A DNA stretch of 64,000 nucleotides, from the NCBI GenBank assembly GCA_905221605.1, contig CAJNDS010000236.1:457501-521500 (forward strand), read 5' to 3'. A program made the translations under genes and the position numbers. Within the stretch, counting starts at the first letter, position 1; every line of letters starts with the position of its first letter. The DNA comes from Symbiodinium natans. Its lineage: Eukaryota; Sar; Dinophyceae; Suessiales; Symbiodiniaceae. This document shows, piece by piece, positions 25,971 through 35,596 of the stretch. The notes under the pieces were generated by a model that was not told the DNA's origin, did no database searches, and saw only the letters and a program-made list of their open reading frames with translations.

Positions 25971-26247
25971 CAGCACTTTGCCCACGAGGTCCTGAAGGCG
26001 GCACGCAGCGCACCTCCCGGACTCCTTGCCGCTGTCGCGGCGCTGTCACCTGGGCTTCGCGAAACAGAAGCTACCTGGCGGGAAGTCGGGATGATTTCGC
26101 CGTTTGAGGGCCTCAAACTGTTGGAACTGGAATGCAACTCTATGACTCTTCAGCACCTGCCCCCACTCTACAGCACTACAGGCATGCTTGCGCAGCATCG
26201 AAGAAGAGAAAGAAGACATGGCTTCTACAGGACGGGGACTTTCCAGT
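25971..26247 (+). CDS. Candidate exon of gene C, about 90 residues
   Basis: After the acceptor TTCGAG the frame reads HFAHEVLKAARSAPPGLLAA, then ETEATWREVGMISPFEGLKL and ends in TGA at 26247. It contains no ATG until its second half. The composition is strongly coding, with a Leu-rich middle. Donors inside it (GC at about 26155) would join it to 26381. Confidence 0.5.
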
Positions 26248-26380
26248 GACACGTGACCTCTTTGCAGCCCTTTCTACACTTCTGGGTTGCGCGTTGGGCT
26301 CATGTTTAATTTGGCCTGGATTTCCCCTTCCTTCCTTTTAAGGGAACCTATTCTCAAATAAGTTTTCAAAGGGTCTCAAG

Positions 26381-26748
26381 CAGACTTGGAAAAACCCTGC
26401 GCGTCGACCGCCTCGCCAGCCGAGAGACCCCAATGATCGCAGAGTGCCGAGGCCTGATGTCCTCCATGCCCAGGTCTCCTCATTTAGGGTTTATGGCTGG
26501 GGTTTATAGGGTTTATAGGGTTTGTAGGGTTTGCAGGGTTTGTAGGGTTTATGGGGTTTTTAGGGATGCGTGTCCCTCTTGTGCTCAAGGGCATGCCAAC
26601 TCGACGGGGAGGAAGACTTCATCCCAAGCTTTGGTTGCCTTTTCTGTTCTGCCGGGTTGAGGGTTTAGGGTTTAGGGTTTAAAGCTCTCGCAGGTTTGTG
26701 TGGGAACCTCAGGTCGCCCAGAGGCGAGGCGAAGAGAGATGCTTTGAG
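26381..26748 (+). CDS. Three phase-consistent exons of gene C with a 38-nt intron
   Basis: The exons are 26381-26473, 26590-26655 and 26694-26748. Overhangs AG+G and GG+G fit, and the joined frame reads RVDRLASRETPMIAECRGLM, QLDGEEDFIPSFGCLFCSAG and VWEPQVAQRRGEERCFE. The intron 26656-26693 is only 38 nt and is mostly GTTGAGGG plus TTTAGGG units. The intron 26474-26589 contains a degenerate GGGTTTATAGGGTTTGTA array. Function unknown. Confidence 0.55.
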
Positions 26749-27088
26749 GTCTCAATGTTGGCACCTCCCGAGCACAAGACTGTATCCCCCTTGCGAATTA
26801 GTTCTTTGTTTATATAGAACCCAAGAGGATATTAAAAACCAGACATTTTTCAAGGTTCTGCGGGGAGTATAGAAGATCTCAAGCAGCTGCACCGACTTAT
26901 CTGCGCTGGGACATTGGGACCCCGAATATAGATCACACGTCGTGATATAGATCTCCAAGTAGTAGTCTCCCCTGAAAACAAGGACCCCAAATAAGGAACC
27001 CTGATTTCGGAACCCCCCCCCCCCCCCATATGGCATCTGACTCAAAGTTAAACCCTAAACCCTCAACCTTAAACCCTAAACCCTAAAC

Positions 27089-27517
27089 CTGGGACACCAC
27101 AGCCGAGCACGGACTGCGCTTGTCAGGATTGCTGGCTGACGGCACCTCTGCTGCCGCCTCAGTGGAAGCACAGTGGCAGACGGCCTCTGCTGGGCGTTGG
27201 CTGCAGCTGGTTCCGCACCAGAGGTGCTCTTAGAGAGCCTGAGAGCCTCCATATCTGCAAATGCACATGCAAGCAAAGGATCTTGCTTGTAGTAGGCACC
27301 TACTAAGCTGCGGAAAGGGACGGAGAAGTCGCTGTGGCTATCTGTGGCTAGAAGTCTAGCAGCTTCAAGAGCACAATCCCATCTTGCCAAAGAAAGTCGT
27401 TCGAGAGATGCGTCTGTTTGGCTTTGCCAGTTCGCTGCCACCGCGCCCTCGACCGTCCCCACCACCACGAAAGCAGCCAGATGTGCCAGACGGCTTCCGA
27501 AGTGCTGGACTCCAAGT
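27089..27517 (-). CDS. Candidate exon on the minus strand, about 140 residues
   Basis: On the minus strand an open frame after TTGGAG reads LERLSLARWDCALEAARLLA, then FSVPFRSLVGAYYKQDPLLA and ALRLSKSTSGAEPAAANAQQ. It ends at CCCAG|GTTTAGGG, again a telomere-type repeat used as donor. It is Ala/Leu-rich and helical, with no recognised family. It is the only convincing minus-strand host exon in the window. Confidence 0.5.
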
Positions 27518-27675
27518 GCACTAGTCCCCCTCCCAATATTAAATACCCCTGTTATAGTTACATTAGAGGAAAAGGCAGTTATATTAGAGGAAAGGGGGGG
27601 TGGGACCGGGTGGGGTAGTTATTATTACAGGGCGAAGTATGGTGGACATGAGATCTCATCTGATCACTTCTCTAA

Positions 27676-27727
27676 CAAAACCCTAAACCCTAAACCCTCA
27701 ACCCTAAACCCTAAACCCTAAACCCTT
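27676..27727. repeat. Telomere-type repeat array (CCCTAAA)
   Basis: Seven CCCTAAA units, one a CCCTCAA variant. A degenerate GGGTTTATAGGG array in the other orientation follows at 27810-27965. Confidence 0.85.
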
Positions 27728-27965
27728 TGGCACAAACATCAGTTGCAGGACCCGGGGAGCAGCTCTGGATCTCCGAGGCTGGGGGAGATCATTGCCCTGA
27801 ATCTGGGTGTAGGGTTTAGGGTGTATATGGTATAGGGTTCATAGGGTTTATTTTAGGGCTTTAGGGTTTATAGGGTTTATCATACAGGGTGAATTGGGGT
27901 TATAGGGTTTCTAGGGGTTTATAGGATTTACAGGGATTATCAGGTTTGTAGGGTGTAGGGTTGTG

Positions 27966-30900
27966 GGCCCATGCTGGAGCCTGGGTCTCAAGAGCTTGCG
28001 CTTCCACTTCGAGGACGGCCGTCAGGCTCGACATTTGGATGACACGGGTGAGGAGCCACCCAGCTGCATGGAGGACCATGATCCCAAAACCCTAAAAAAA
28101 CCCTAAACCCTAAACGCTAAACCGGACTCAATGTGTGCAGCTGGCAGAGGCGCGGCAGTTCCGAAATTCGAGGTGGAAGGGTTTTCCAGAACTCCTGAAC
28201 CCCAACATCGCTACACAAAGGATGCATGGCGTGCTGATTGGAACTCGGCCGCTGGTGCTGGGCCGAGCCGGGGTGTACTTCGAGGCTGACCTTGAGGGAC
28301 TTGGGGGGGTCGACGATTCAGAGCCTGCCACATCATGATACTCATTACAGAGTTGAGAGGTGTTTATGTCTGTGGGGGTTGACATGGGCAGCTGCGTGAC
28401 GTAAAAGAACAGAATACCAAGGCCCTCATAGTAGCAAAAGCCAGCACGGGGACCCTTGAAGCAGGTGGGGGTTTGCGACAATATAGGGGACCCCTAAAAG
28501 AGACCCGCAAAGATGCCCCTACGTAAACCTCCAGGTGGCCTTAGAGGAGGTGCGGCCGGGCGAAAGTCTCGACGGGCTCACGGTGGGTGTCACCACGACG
28601 CACCCGGAAGATGTGACCAATGTGCCGGCTACCGCGGAGCACATCTCAGAGACGTCCCTTGCGCTGCACCTTGAGATGCGCCAGACATGTTAGTGGTTCC
28701 GACACCCGGTATGAAAGGCTCGGGGCTCAAGTTGCAGAATCTGCTGGTAGTTACACTGGCATGTTCAGCTGCCAGGTGTAGTTGTGTGGTAGAGACTTCC
28801 TGCAGCAATCTATATGAGTCGCTACTTGGCTCTTCAAGCGGGATCCGGCGATTCTTACCATGTCTCTTGCGTAGTTCTTGATGTCACCCGCCAGGACGGT
28901 CCAAGGCCTCGTACCGCACAGCAAACTCCCCAAGAAACCGCATCCGGCACGTGAGGTGGAGCGTGGGCTATGATGGGCAGATGTGGGACTGCAAGAGTGC
29001 CGCCCTCGCGTCAGATTTTTTCACTCGAACCCAAAGAACAAGATGCTGTCCGGACTCGGACCCCAAAAACTCTATACCTCAAGCAGTTGGCCCAAGAGAG
29101 CGGGATTTGCAAACACATGCTTAAGGCATGCGTCGTGCTTCTCAACTTGCAAGAATGAAAGTTCCAGCTTCGCACAAGTATGATCTATAGCACCTCTTCA
29201 CGATCCGCCCCATCGTCTCAGGAGCCATCCGAAGTGCAATTTTGCTCTTCCCCGTGCGCCGTCGCCATGTATCCTGTGGAGGGGCGAGCGGTGCACTCTG
29301 TACCAGGCTCATCGAAGCTGGTGACACCAAACGAGCCGCCTGTGGGACCAGTCTTCCGGCCGCAGTCCACACCGGCATGGGTCAACACGCCTTCACCAAC
29401 ACGAAAGGAAGAGAAGAACTCCGAAGTGGAAGCTGAGCGCCTGTGGTGGTCGGATGCTTGCGAACGGCAGGCAAAGGAGCTGCAGAGCGCTTTCAGCACG
29501 GAGTTTAGCCGTCTGGCAGACCGCCTGACCCGGGACATCGCGGGCTGTGAGCAGAAGTTGGAGCAGCTCGTGGCCAACGAAAGCAACCAAAGGGCCCACG
29601 CGCTGGCAGAGATCAGGCGTGAGGCCGACAGCCAGGGCACCGAGCTGTCAGAACTCATCCGGTCGCAGCAAGATTTCAAAGACCAGCTGAGCTCCTTGCA
29701 GGCCTCGCTATGGCTCCGCCCCGGCGCCGAGGCAGATTTCGAGCAGCTTCAGAAGGAGGTGCAGGAGACCCGACACCTCCTCCAGACGCAGCCGAGGCCT
29801 GTCGCAGAGGTGCCTGCGGATGCCACTCCCCAAAACATGAAGGTTCAGCAGTTGGAAGCAACTCTCATCGATCTCCGCCGTGACATGGTTGGATGTGTCG
29901 ATTCGCAGGAGCAGGTGGAGAAGCTGCTTCAATCCCTGCAGAGGGACTGCACGGAGATGCAGGAGAAGGTTCGCCTCCAGAGCCAGGCGAGCGAGGAACA
30001 GCGTTCCCTCCACCAGGTCATCTCGCAAAGCGCCGGGGATCTTGGCCGTGGCATCGAGGAGGTGTCCACCGCGATGCTGCAAGCAGAGAGCAACCTTCGC
30101 CAGGAAATCCAGAAGGCCGATCGCGAGCTGCGAGCCGAGCTTGTGGAGGAGGTGGAGACCCGCTTCAAGCAGCTTGCCCAGAGCCTAACGGACGAACGTG
30201 ATTCACGGCTTCGCGAGTCCGGCATTCTCAAGACACGCGTGGACTCTGCGTGCAACAGGCTGGAGCAGCTGGAGCCAAGTAGCACAACGCAGGAGATGAG
30301 TGAAATCAAGATGTCCTTGCAGGAAACGAAGAACGATCTCACGGAGCTGCAGTCCGCGCTAGGGCTGCTGGCCGCGGAGTGCAGGAGGACGGCCGCCGGT
30401 TCGCCCACGGCAGCAAATCAGGACAGCGAAATTCAGCAGGTCTCCGATGCGGCCCTCCGGCTGCGTGTGGAGGCCTTGGAGGCACAAGCAGACAGCCAGG
30501 TGCCACGCTCACTGCAGCTTGAGTCGCAGGTGAAGGACCTCCGCGGTGCGATGTCGCCCATGGGCAATCGCGTTCAGGCTTTGGAAGCAGAGCTGCGCAA
30601 GTGGGACCGGGACACCACCACAGCACGCCTCAACGCAGCAGAGGCGGAGATCACGCGACTTGGCCGAGACAACAACTTCATGGAAGGTCTGAGGGCGGAT
30701 GTGGAGGTGTTGAAGCGCAAGCTCGTCCGCGAACCGACGGCCGCAGAGCGGCTACCGCGGCTCGTAGGCCGTCAGCTGATTCCCGAGGAACTACGGCAAA
30801 GAGTTGCTGTCCTGGAAAAAAATGTCCATGACACCGTGGCCCAGACTTTGCCCGGTGACATTGAGGGGACAGTGCGTTCCGACAGCGCATCGGCTCCGTC

Positions 30901-33900
30901 TGCTGGGGCGAGGTCTGGGGAGGCGGAGATGGAGCAGTTGGCCCAGCTCCTGCAGGGCGAGGACGAGTTGGCAGGGAACCATCAGCTCATTGCCGCCATC
31001 CAGGCCCTTCGGGAGAAGAACTCGGCGCTGCGCGAGAACAACGCGGAGCTCGCGCAAGAGGTGCTGGTGCACGACGTGCAGCATGTTCAGCTTCCCCGCG
31101 CCACCTGGCAGCCGGGAGAGCCACTTCAGGGGCTTCAGGGGCTACAGGGGCTACAGACCTACAGATCGGCCATGGGCGATCCTGCGAATCCTGTGGCAGT
31201 GGTCCAAGGAGGCACCGTTCAGGTTCCTCCAAATCAACCCGGTGGCGGCTCCGTTCTGATGATGCCCGGAGGCACAATGCCGGCTGCAGGTATGCCGATT
31301 TCCGGTTCGGTCCTCATTGGCCGTGGCTCTGTCCAGGTCGGTCCCGGTGGCGCTCCACGCACAAACTCACCACGGAGGGAGAAGTCCAAAGAACAGACAG
31401 GCAATGTGGTGCGATCCGTGACGCCCCTGGCGCGCTTTAAAGAGCAAGCGCAGCATGTGCGGGGGGCTTCGCCCGAGCGAGCCAGAGTCGTCGTGACGGG
31501 CGTGCCACCAGGTGCGGTGCCTATGCAACAGCCAATGTCTGGCTGGCTGCCAAAGCACGGCTAGCATCATGTTCAATGTTTCATGGCGGCCAAGATGGCT
31601 GCCCTTTGATGTGATCTGGAGGGGGGATGCCTTTCTGCCGGCGTGGAGAGTGGAGAGGTCGTGAAGTCACTCACTCTGGTGACAAGGGGAAATGCCGTTC
31701 TGTAAGCCCTTGTGACTCATCTTTGTTTTTTGGCATCCCTCCAGCATGCAACAGTTTGAAACTTTCTCGAAAAGGCCCTGCCAGAGATGACGTATCATTT
31801 TCCAGCGCTTCAGATTCATAAGCCATAAGCATTCAGTGCAACATTGGCGTATACAGCTGGAGGTGCCTATGGGCCAACCTCCCAAATCTGAGCTCTAGAC
31901 AAGCCATGTCCTGAAGCGCTGGCGAAGAATTTGCACTTTCGATCTGTGTGCAGAGCTCTCGTAGTTGCACGACACCTCGGCCCAGCACAGCTCTTGAGGT
32001 ATGCGAGGTTCAGGCTTTACAGCCGCAGACTCCCCGACCCCATTGGAGCACTATAGACCTCTCAGAAGTACACTTCACTCCCGCTGCAACCTCGAGCTGA
32101 GCGCGCTGCTGGCGCGCGTACTTCCTGCACGACTTATGGCCACCTGAGGCACATGCCGTAAGATGCATGTGAAATTAAGCAAGTGCCCAATACAGCCACA
32201 ACACAAAAGCCCAAAACGCTTCCCTGTCTTGAGCGGTGTCTTGCGCGAAGCTTGAGGCACTAGAAGTCAGGTTCGGAGGCTGATGCGGGGGTGTGAAGCT
32301 CAGGGCCATAAAGTCCCGAAAGGCATCACACATGCGCGCCTCTCTTCTCAGGTGCCAGCCTCACGCAGGTGGGTTGGGATCCGCGATCGCTGATGGAAGG
32401 CGCACATGTGGATCGCTCCAGGGTCCAGTTCACAAGAGCATATATATATATATGTGTATATATGTACATATATATATATACACATATGGATCTACTAATT
32501 AGTAAGTGTTTTTCACAGTTACATATTATCTTATATATAGTTATGATTGTCATGTTGTATCTTAGTATGAGGGTATAGTTATATGGCTGTTGCCCAAGAG
32601 TCAAGTGAGGGTATGTAAGTGGCTCCGGGCATCTTTGCCAACACAGGGTTTGTAGGCCTAAACCCTAAACCCTAAACCCTAAACCCTAAACCCTGCGACA
32701 AGTCTCTGGTGTGAAGAAGGACTCCAAGGGGAGCGGACAGAATCTGAATCTTACGTGCTTTGATGCATCACAATATATTAGGGTCCCTGTTTGGGTACCC
32801 GAAAGAATAGTTAATAGGGGTCACCTTTCATAACAAAAGGGACCATTCTTTTCGACAAGTGACCGGATGTGTATATATTTATCTTATACTGCTAAACGTA
32901 AACAGATACGTGCGCGCAGAAGCCAGTAGGACATTGCATATAAGCACCAAAACATGCATACATGTAAAGTGGAGAAAGATAAGAATGATAATGCCTATTT
33001 ATATATGTATATATGCATGTGTTTACTCACGTGTATCGATAGGATGACGGAGGGTTTTTTTGCTGTAAGCACAGGGCATCAGGAAGAGTCCGGCAGAATG
33101 CGGTTCCTCTACTTCTCAGGATGGGCTACATAGGCCTGAGAATCCCCAGAATAAAGCCCGATGTCAGGGCCTTTTTGAGGGGTGGTAGGGTTAATTGGCT
33201 CAGGCCCTGAAGGAGAGATGCCTGGGCTCAAAAAGGGCCCTTTGGCCTGTGAAGGGGCTTCTATAGGGTATGACAGTTCTGCTTCTACCTGTTTAGGGTT
33301 TAGGGTTTAGGGTTTAGGGTTTAGGGTTTAGGGAAATCCTTTTTACGGGGTGTAGGGTTAAGGATTTAGGGTGTATGGCCCTTCAGGGGTTATAGGGTAT
33401 GACAGCCCACCCTGCTTCTTCCTGAGGCGACATCATCGGCGTGCTCGTTACTGCTAAGGAAGGCGAACTCATTGTCTTTCGGAATGGTGCCGCCGACCAG
33501 AAGTTGATTAACCTTGGGGCACATGAACCCTAATTTTGGGACATATATCCAACACGACCATAATCCCTATTCGGCTATATGATCCAGAAACCACTTTAGG
33601 AGGGAGTTGATTGAAAGAGCAAGACATATCAAGACCTTCCGTCCTGCAGCAGCCTCAGGTGCGCCAATGACTTCCTCTAGCTGAGACAGCTGAGTTCGTC
33701 TTGACATTCTTAAGACTCCCTAGACCCTAAACCCCAATCCCTAAAACTCTAAAACCCTTGCGTGCGTCTGCTAGCGTGAGAGTCGAAAACCGAAAAGCCT
33801 AAAACCCTAAGACCCTAAGACCGTAAAACCCTAAAACCCTCAAACCCTAAAACCCTCAAACCCTAAAACCCTCGAACCCTCAAACCCTCAAGCCCTAAAA

Positions 33901-34689
33901 CGCTGCTCGTTGCCTCGCCCGTGCATGCCAGTGTGAGAGTCGACAACCCTAATAAAGCCTAAAATCCTAAACCCCCCTAAAACCCTTAATCCTAAACCCC
34001 CTAAAACCCTTAAATCCTAAACCCCCTAAAAGCCTTAAATCCGTTTTGCCATGCTCAGGTACTGCCGTCTGCGCAGGACCCCGATCCATCCCTCGAGATG
34101 TTGAGCTCTACGCCGTCGTTGACTTGTGGCTTGACCCATAATTTAAATGGGCATTTCCCAGCAGGGGGGGGGGTTTAGGGTTTAGCGTTTAGGGTTTGGG
34201 TACCCCTTCAATACCCCGAATAGAATCCCCCAAAAACGACCGCCGTTTAAATGGGAGTTTTTTTGGGAACATAAGGGACCCCCTAATAGTTATAGACCCC
34301 CAAGTAGTATAGGATTCCCCTGTTATACTGAGTATTCCGCTTAAAAGGGTCCCCCCCCCCCCCCCATTTTCGGAAACCCCCAGATGTCTAGGCCCTTGGC
34401 ATATGTTTTATATGTTCCATGCTTGGGTTCAGGAGGATCATACCCTAAACCCTAAACCCTAAACCCTAGATGGCCCTGGAACCGAAGCATAAGACTTGGG
34501 CATTGGATGCATTTTGGACCTCTTAAGGCTGTGATTCTGCAGATCTCGAGCTCCTCAAAACAAAAGTTATTTTAGCAAACTTTAGACACTTGCTAATAGC
34601 AATTACCAACACACACATGAGCTCCTCTTAGGCTCGGCGCTGCCCGGGCTGTGCGCTGGGTCTGCGACGCGTCGCCGCCGGGCCAGTGA
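27966..34689 (+). CDS. NHR (Neuralized homology repeat)-domain protein
   Basis: Exons 28141-28284, 28535-28653, 28956-28996, 32352-32399, 33427-33486, 34059-34128 and 34632-34689 (TGA) join with no phase error. A 5' exon at about 27966-28050 (RFHFEDGRQARHLDD) is likely. The joined protein shows the NHR/SPRY-type signature in order: GTRPLVLGRAGVYFE, VALEEVRPGESLDGLTVGVT, PATAEHISET, WSVGYDGQMWD, GWDPRSLMEGD, IIGVLVTAKEGELIVFRNG and VELYAVVDLWLGAARAV. NHR domains are protein-interaction modules, found for example in Neuralized ubiquitin ligases; no RING domain was seen here. Donors are GC at 28285, 32400 and 34129, and GT at 28654, 28997 and 33487. The acceptor at 28534 lies in the end of an inverted-repeat element. 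The third intron is 3.35 kb and contains a separate 794-codon frame. The N-terminus is uncertain. Confidence 0.78.
28462..28538. mobile_element. Family 1 inverted-repeat element providing a 3' splice site
   Basis: GGTGGGGGTTTGCGACAATA at the left mirrors CGTAAACCTCCAGGTGG at the right. CAGGTGG is present directly at both ends (28462-28468 and 28532-28538), as a target duplication. The intron's terminal CAG lies in the right copy, immediately before an NHR exon. Confidence 0.6.
29180..31564 (+). CDS. Intronless coiled-coil protein nested in an intron of the NHR gene
   Basis: The frame is 794 codons from ATG 29180 to TAG 31564; an alternative ATG lies at 29267. Residues about 75-560 are Glu/Gln/Leu/Arg-rich with continuous heptads (SRLADRLTRDIAGCEQKLEQ), typical of a long coiled coil. 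The C-terminal third is Gly/Pro/Gln-rich with LQG repeats (near 31126-31155), then a basic Ser/Arg/Pro tail. There is no signal peptide or catalytic motif. A cytoskeletal or basal-body role would fit but is a guess. It lies in the same orientation inside the 28997-32351 intron. Being a single exon among intron-rich genes, it could be a retrocopy; no spliced-leader remnant was seen upstream. Confidence 0.82.
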   Translation: MIYSTSSRSAPSSQEPSEVQFCSSPCAVAMYPVEGRAVHSVPGSSKLVTPNEPPVGPVFRPQSTPAWVNTPSPTRKEEKNSEVEAERLWWSDACERQAKELQSAFSTEFSRLADRLTRDIAGCEQKLEQLVANESNQRAHALAEIRREADSQGTELSELIRSQQDFKDQLSSLQASLWLRPGAEADFEQLQKEVQETRHLLQTQPRPVAEVPADATPQNMKVQQLEATLIDLRRDMVGCVDSQEQVEKLLQSLQRDCTEMQEKVRLQSQASEEQRSLHQVISQSAGDLGRGIEEVSTAMLQAESNLRQEIQKADRELRAELVEEVETRFKQLAQSLTDERDSRLRESGILKTRVDSACNRLEQLEPSSTTQEMSEIKMSLQETKNDLTELQSALGLLAAECRRTAAGSPTAANQDSEIQQVSDAALRLRVEALEAQADSQVPRSLQLESQVKDLRGAMSPMGNRVQALEAELRKWDRDTTTARLNAAEAEITRLGRDNNFMEGLRADVEVLKRKLVREPTAAERLPRLVGRQLIPEELRQRVAVLEKNVHDTVAQTLPGDIEGTVRSDSASAPSAGARSGEAEMEQLAQLLQGEDELAGNHQLIAAIQALREKNSALRENNAELAQEVLVHDVQHVQLPRATWQPGEPLQGLQGLQGLQTYRSAMGDPANPVAVVQGGTVQVPPNQPGGGSVLMMPGGTMPAAGMPISGSVLIGRGSVQVGPGGAPRTNSPRREKSKEQTGNVVRSVTPLARFKEQAQHVRGASPERARVVVTGVPPGAVPMQQPMSGWLPKHG
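31565..32351. other. Intron remainder right of the coiled-coil frame
   Basis: No exon was recognised between the coiled-coil stop and the NHR exon at 32352. ATGGCGGCCAAGATGGCTGC at 31583 is an imperfect palindrome that could act as a 3' end. The rest is unique sequence without visible features. Confidence 0.4.
32655..32695. repeat. Telomere-type repeat array (CCCTAAA)
   Basis: Five or six exact CCCTAAA units lie in an NHR-gene intron. A TATATA tract lies at 32439-32485. Confidence 0.85.
33286..33334. repeat. Telomere-type repeat array (TTTAGGG)
   Basis: Six or seven exact units in the opposite orientation to 32655, within the same intron of the NHR gene. Confidence 0.85.
33715..34045. repeat. 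Degenerate telomere-type array with two embedded GAGAGTCG motifs
   Basis: CCCTAAAA, CCCTCAAA and CCCTTAAT variants run for 330 bases. They are interrupted at about 33756-33791 and 33909-33949 by two copies of a dispersed motif ending GTGAGAGTCGAAAACC or GTGAGAGTCGACAACC. It lies in an NHR-gene intron. Confidence 0.8.
34252..34388. mobile_element. Family 1 inverted-repeat element (diverged)
   Basis: It has the family interior (GGGACCCCCTAATAG, then AGTATAGGATTCCCC), a run of 15 C and the right end TTTTCGGAAACCCCCAGATG. The left end is diverged. Confidence 0.5.
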
Positions 34690-35386
34690 AGTTTCCGGCT
34701 TCTTCAGCGTTCCTGAGCGAGACATTCATCAATGAGCTGCTACGCAGTCCCTACGGTGCTGAGCTGAAACTTGTCGGAACTCCACAGAATATAGGCGTAC
34801 GGGCACTGCATGGAGGAGGCCAGACATCAGACATCGCTCCACAACTCGGTCTATTAAGTGGCGAAGTGTCGCGGCGGTGAGCATGAAGCTTCTGGAATCT
34901 TCTGGAGCAGCCGGAGTTTGCAAGGTTGAACTTTGGTCTTCCGAAGCTCCGCAGTCGCAAAGCTTGTGGATCGGGACACTGGCATGTCTATGGACTGCTG
35001 GTGAGAAGCCATGTGAGAGCTCTGGGAGATTCTTGGAGGGCGACCGTGATACACCCCCAAGTCGTCGAAGGCTGAAAGTGGCATAGGCAGGGGAGCGCCA
35101 GGATTCTGATCCCAGTCCTGCAGTGGAGGCGACAAGTGAGGCTTGAGATTGAAGTACCTGTCGATATGTACAATGTAGGCGGAAAGATCTGGACCTGACC
35201 TGGAAATTTTGCAAGCGAGACATAGCTGCACAGGTTGCGATGCGAGATGTTTGCTTCAAAAAGAGGCCCTGACTTTGCGGGCAGGTCTTGGGGCTGAGTT
35301 GTCTCCAACAAACCCTAAACCCTAAACCCTAAACTAAACCCTAAACCCTAAACCCTAAACCCAAAACCGTGGTCTCTTCCGCTCAG
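34690..35386. other. Stretch without a supported gene, ending in a telomere-type array
   Basis: After the NHR stop no splice-bounded frame stands out. An open frame at 34686-34880 overlaps the stop and is not supported. CCCTAAA units lie at 35309-35366, with one short unit in the middle. Confidence 0.4.
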
Positions 35387-35441
35387 GCGCCGAGTGCCGC
35401 TGGGCTTTTCCAACTGCCGGAAGGCTGCGGCCTTGAGGAAG
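35387..35441 (+). CDS. Candidate exon of unrecognised gene D
   Basis: After CCGCTCAG a short frame reads APSAAGLFQLPEGCGLEE before GATCTACC, where a family 2-like element begins. The donor is uncertain. Confidence 0.35.
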
Positions 35442-35596
35442 GATCTACCAAGATGGGCTACGTAGGGCATATCTAATAATCCGCATAGGCAACCCGATAA
35501 GAGGGCCTTTCTAAGGGGTCAATGGCCCCTCCTGGCATGTGGACTCTCTTGGGGGCCATTCGCCCCCATTGAATGGCAACAATAAGCCTCTCACAG

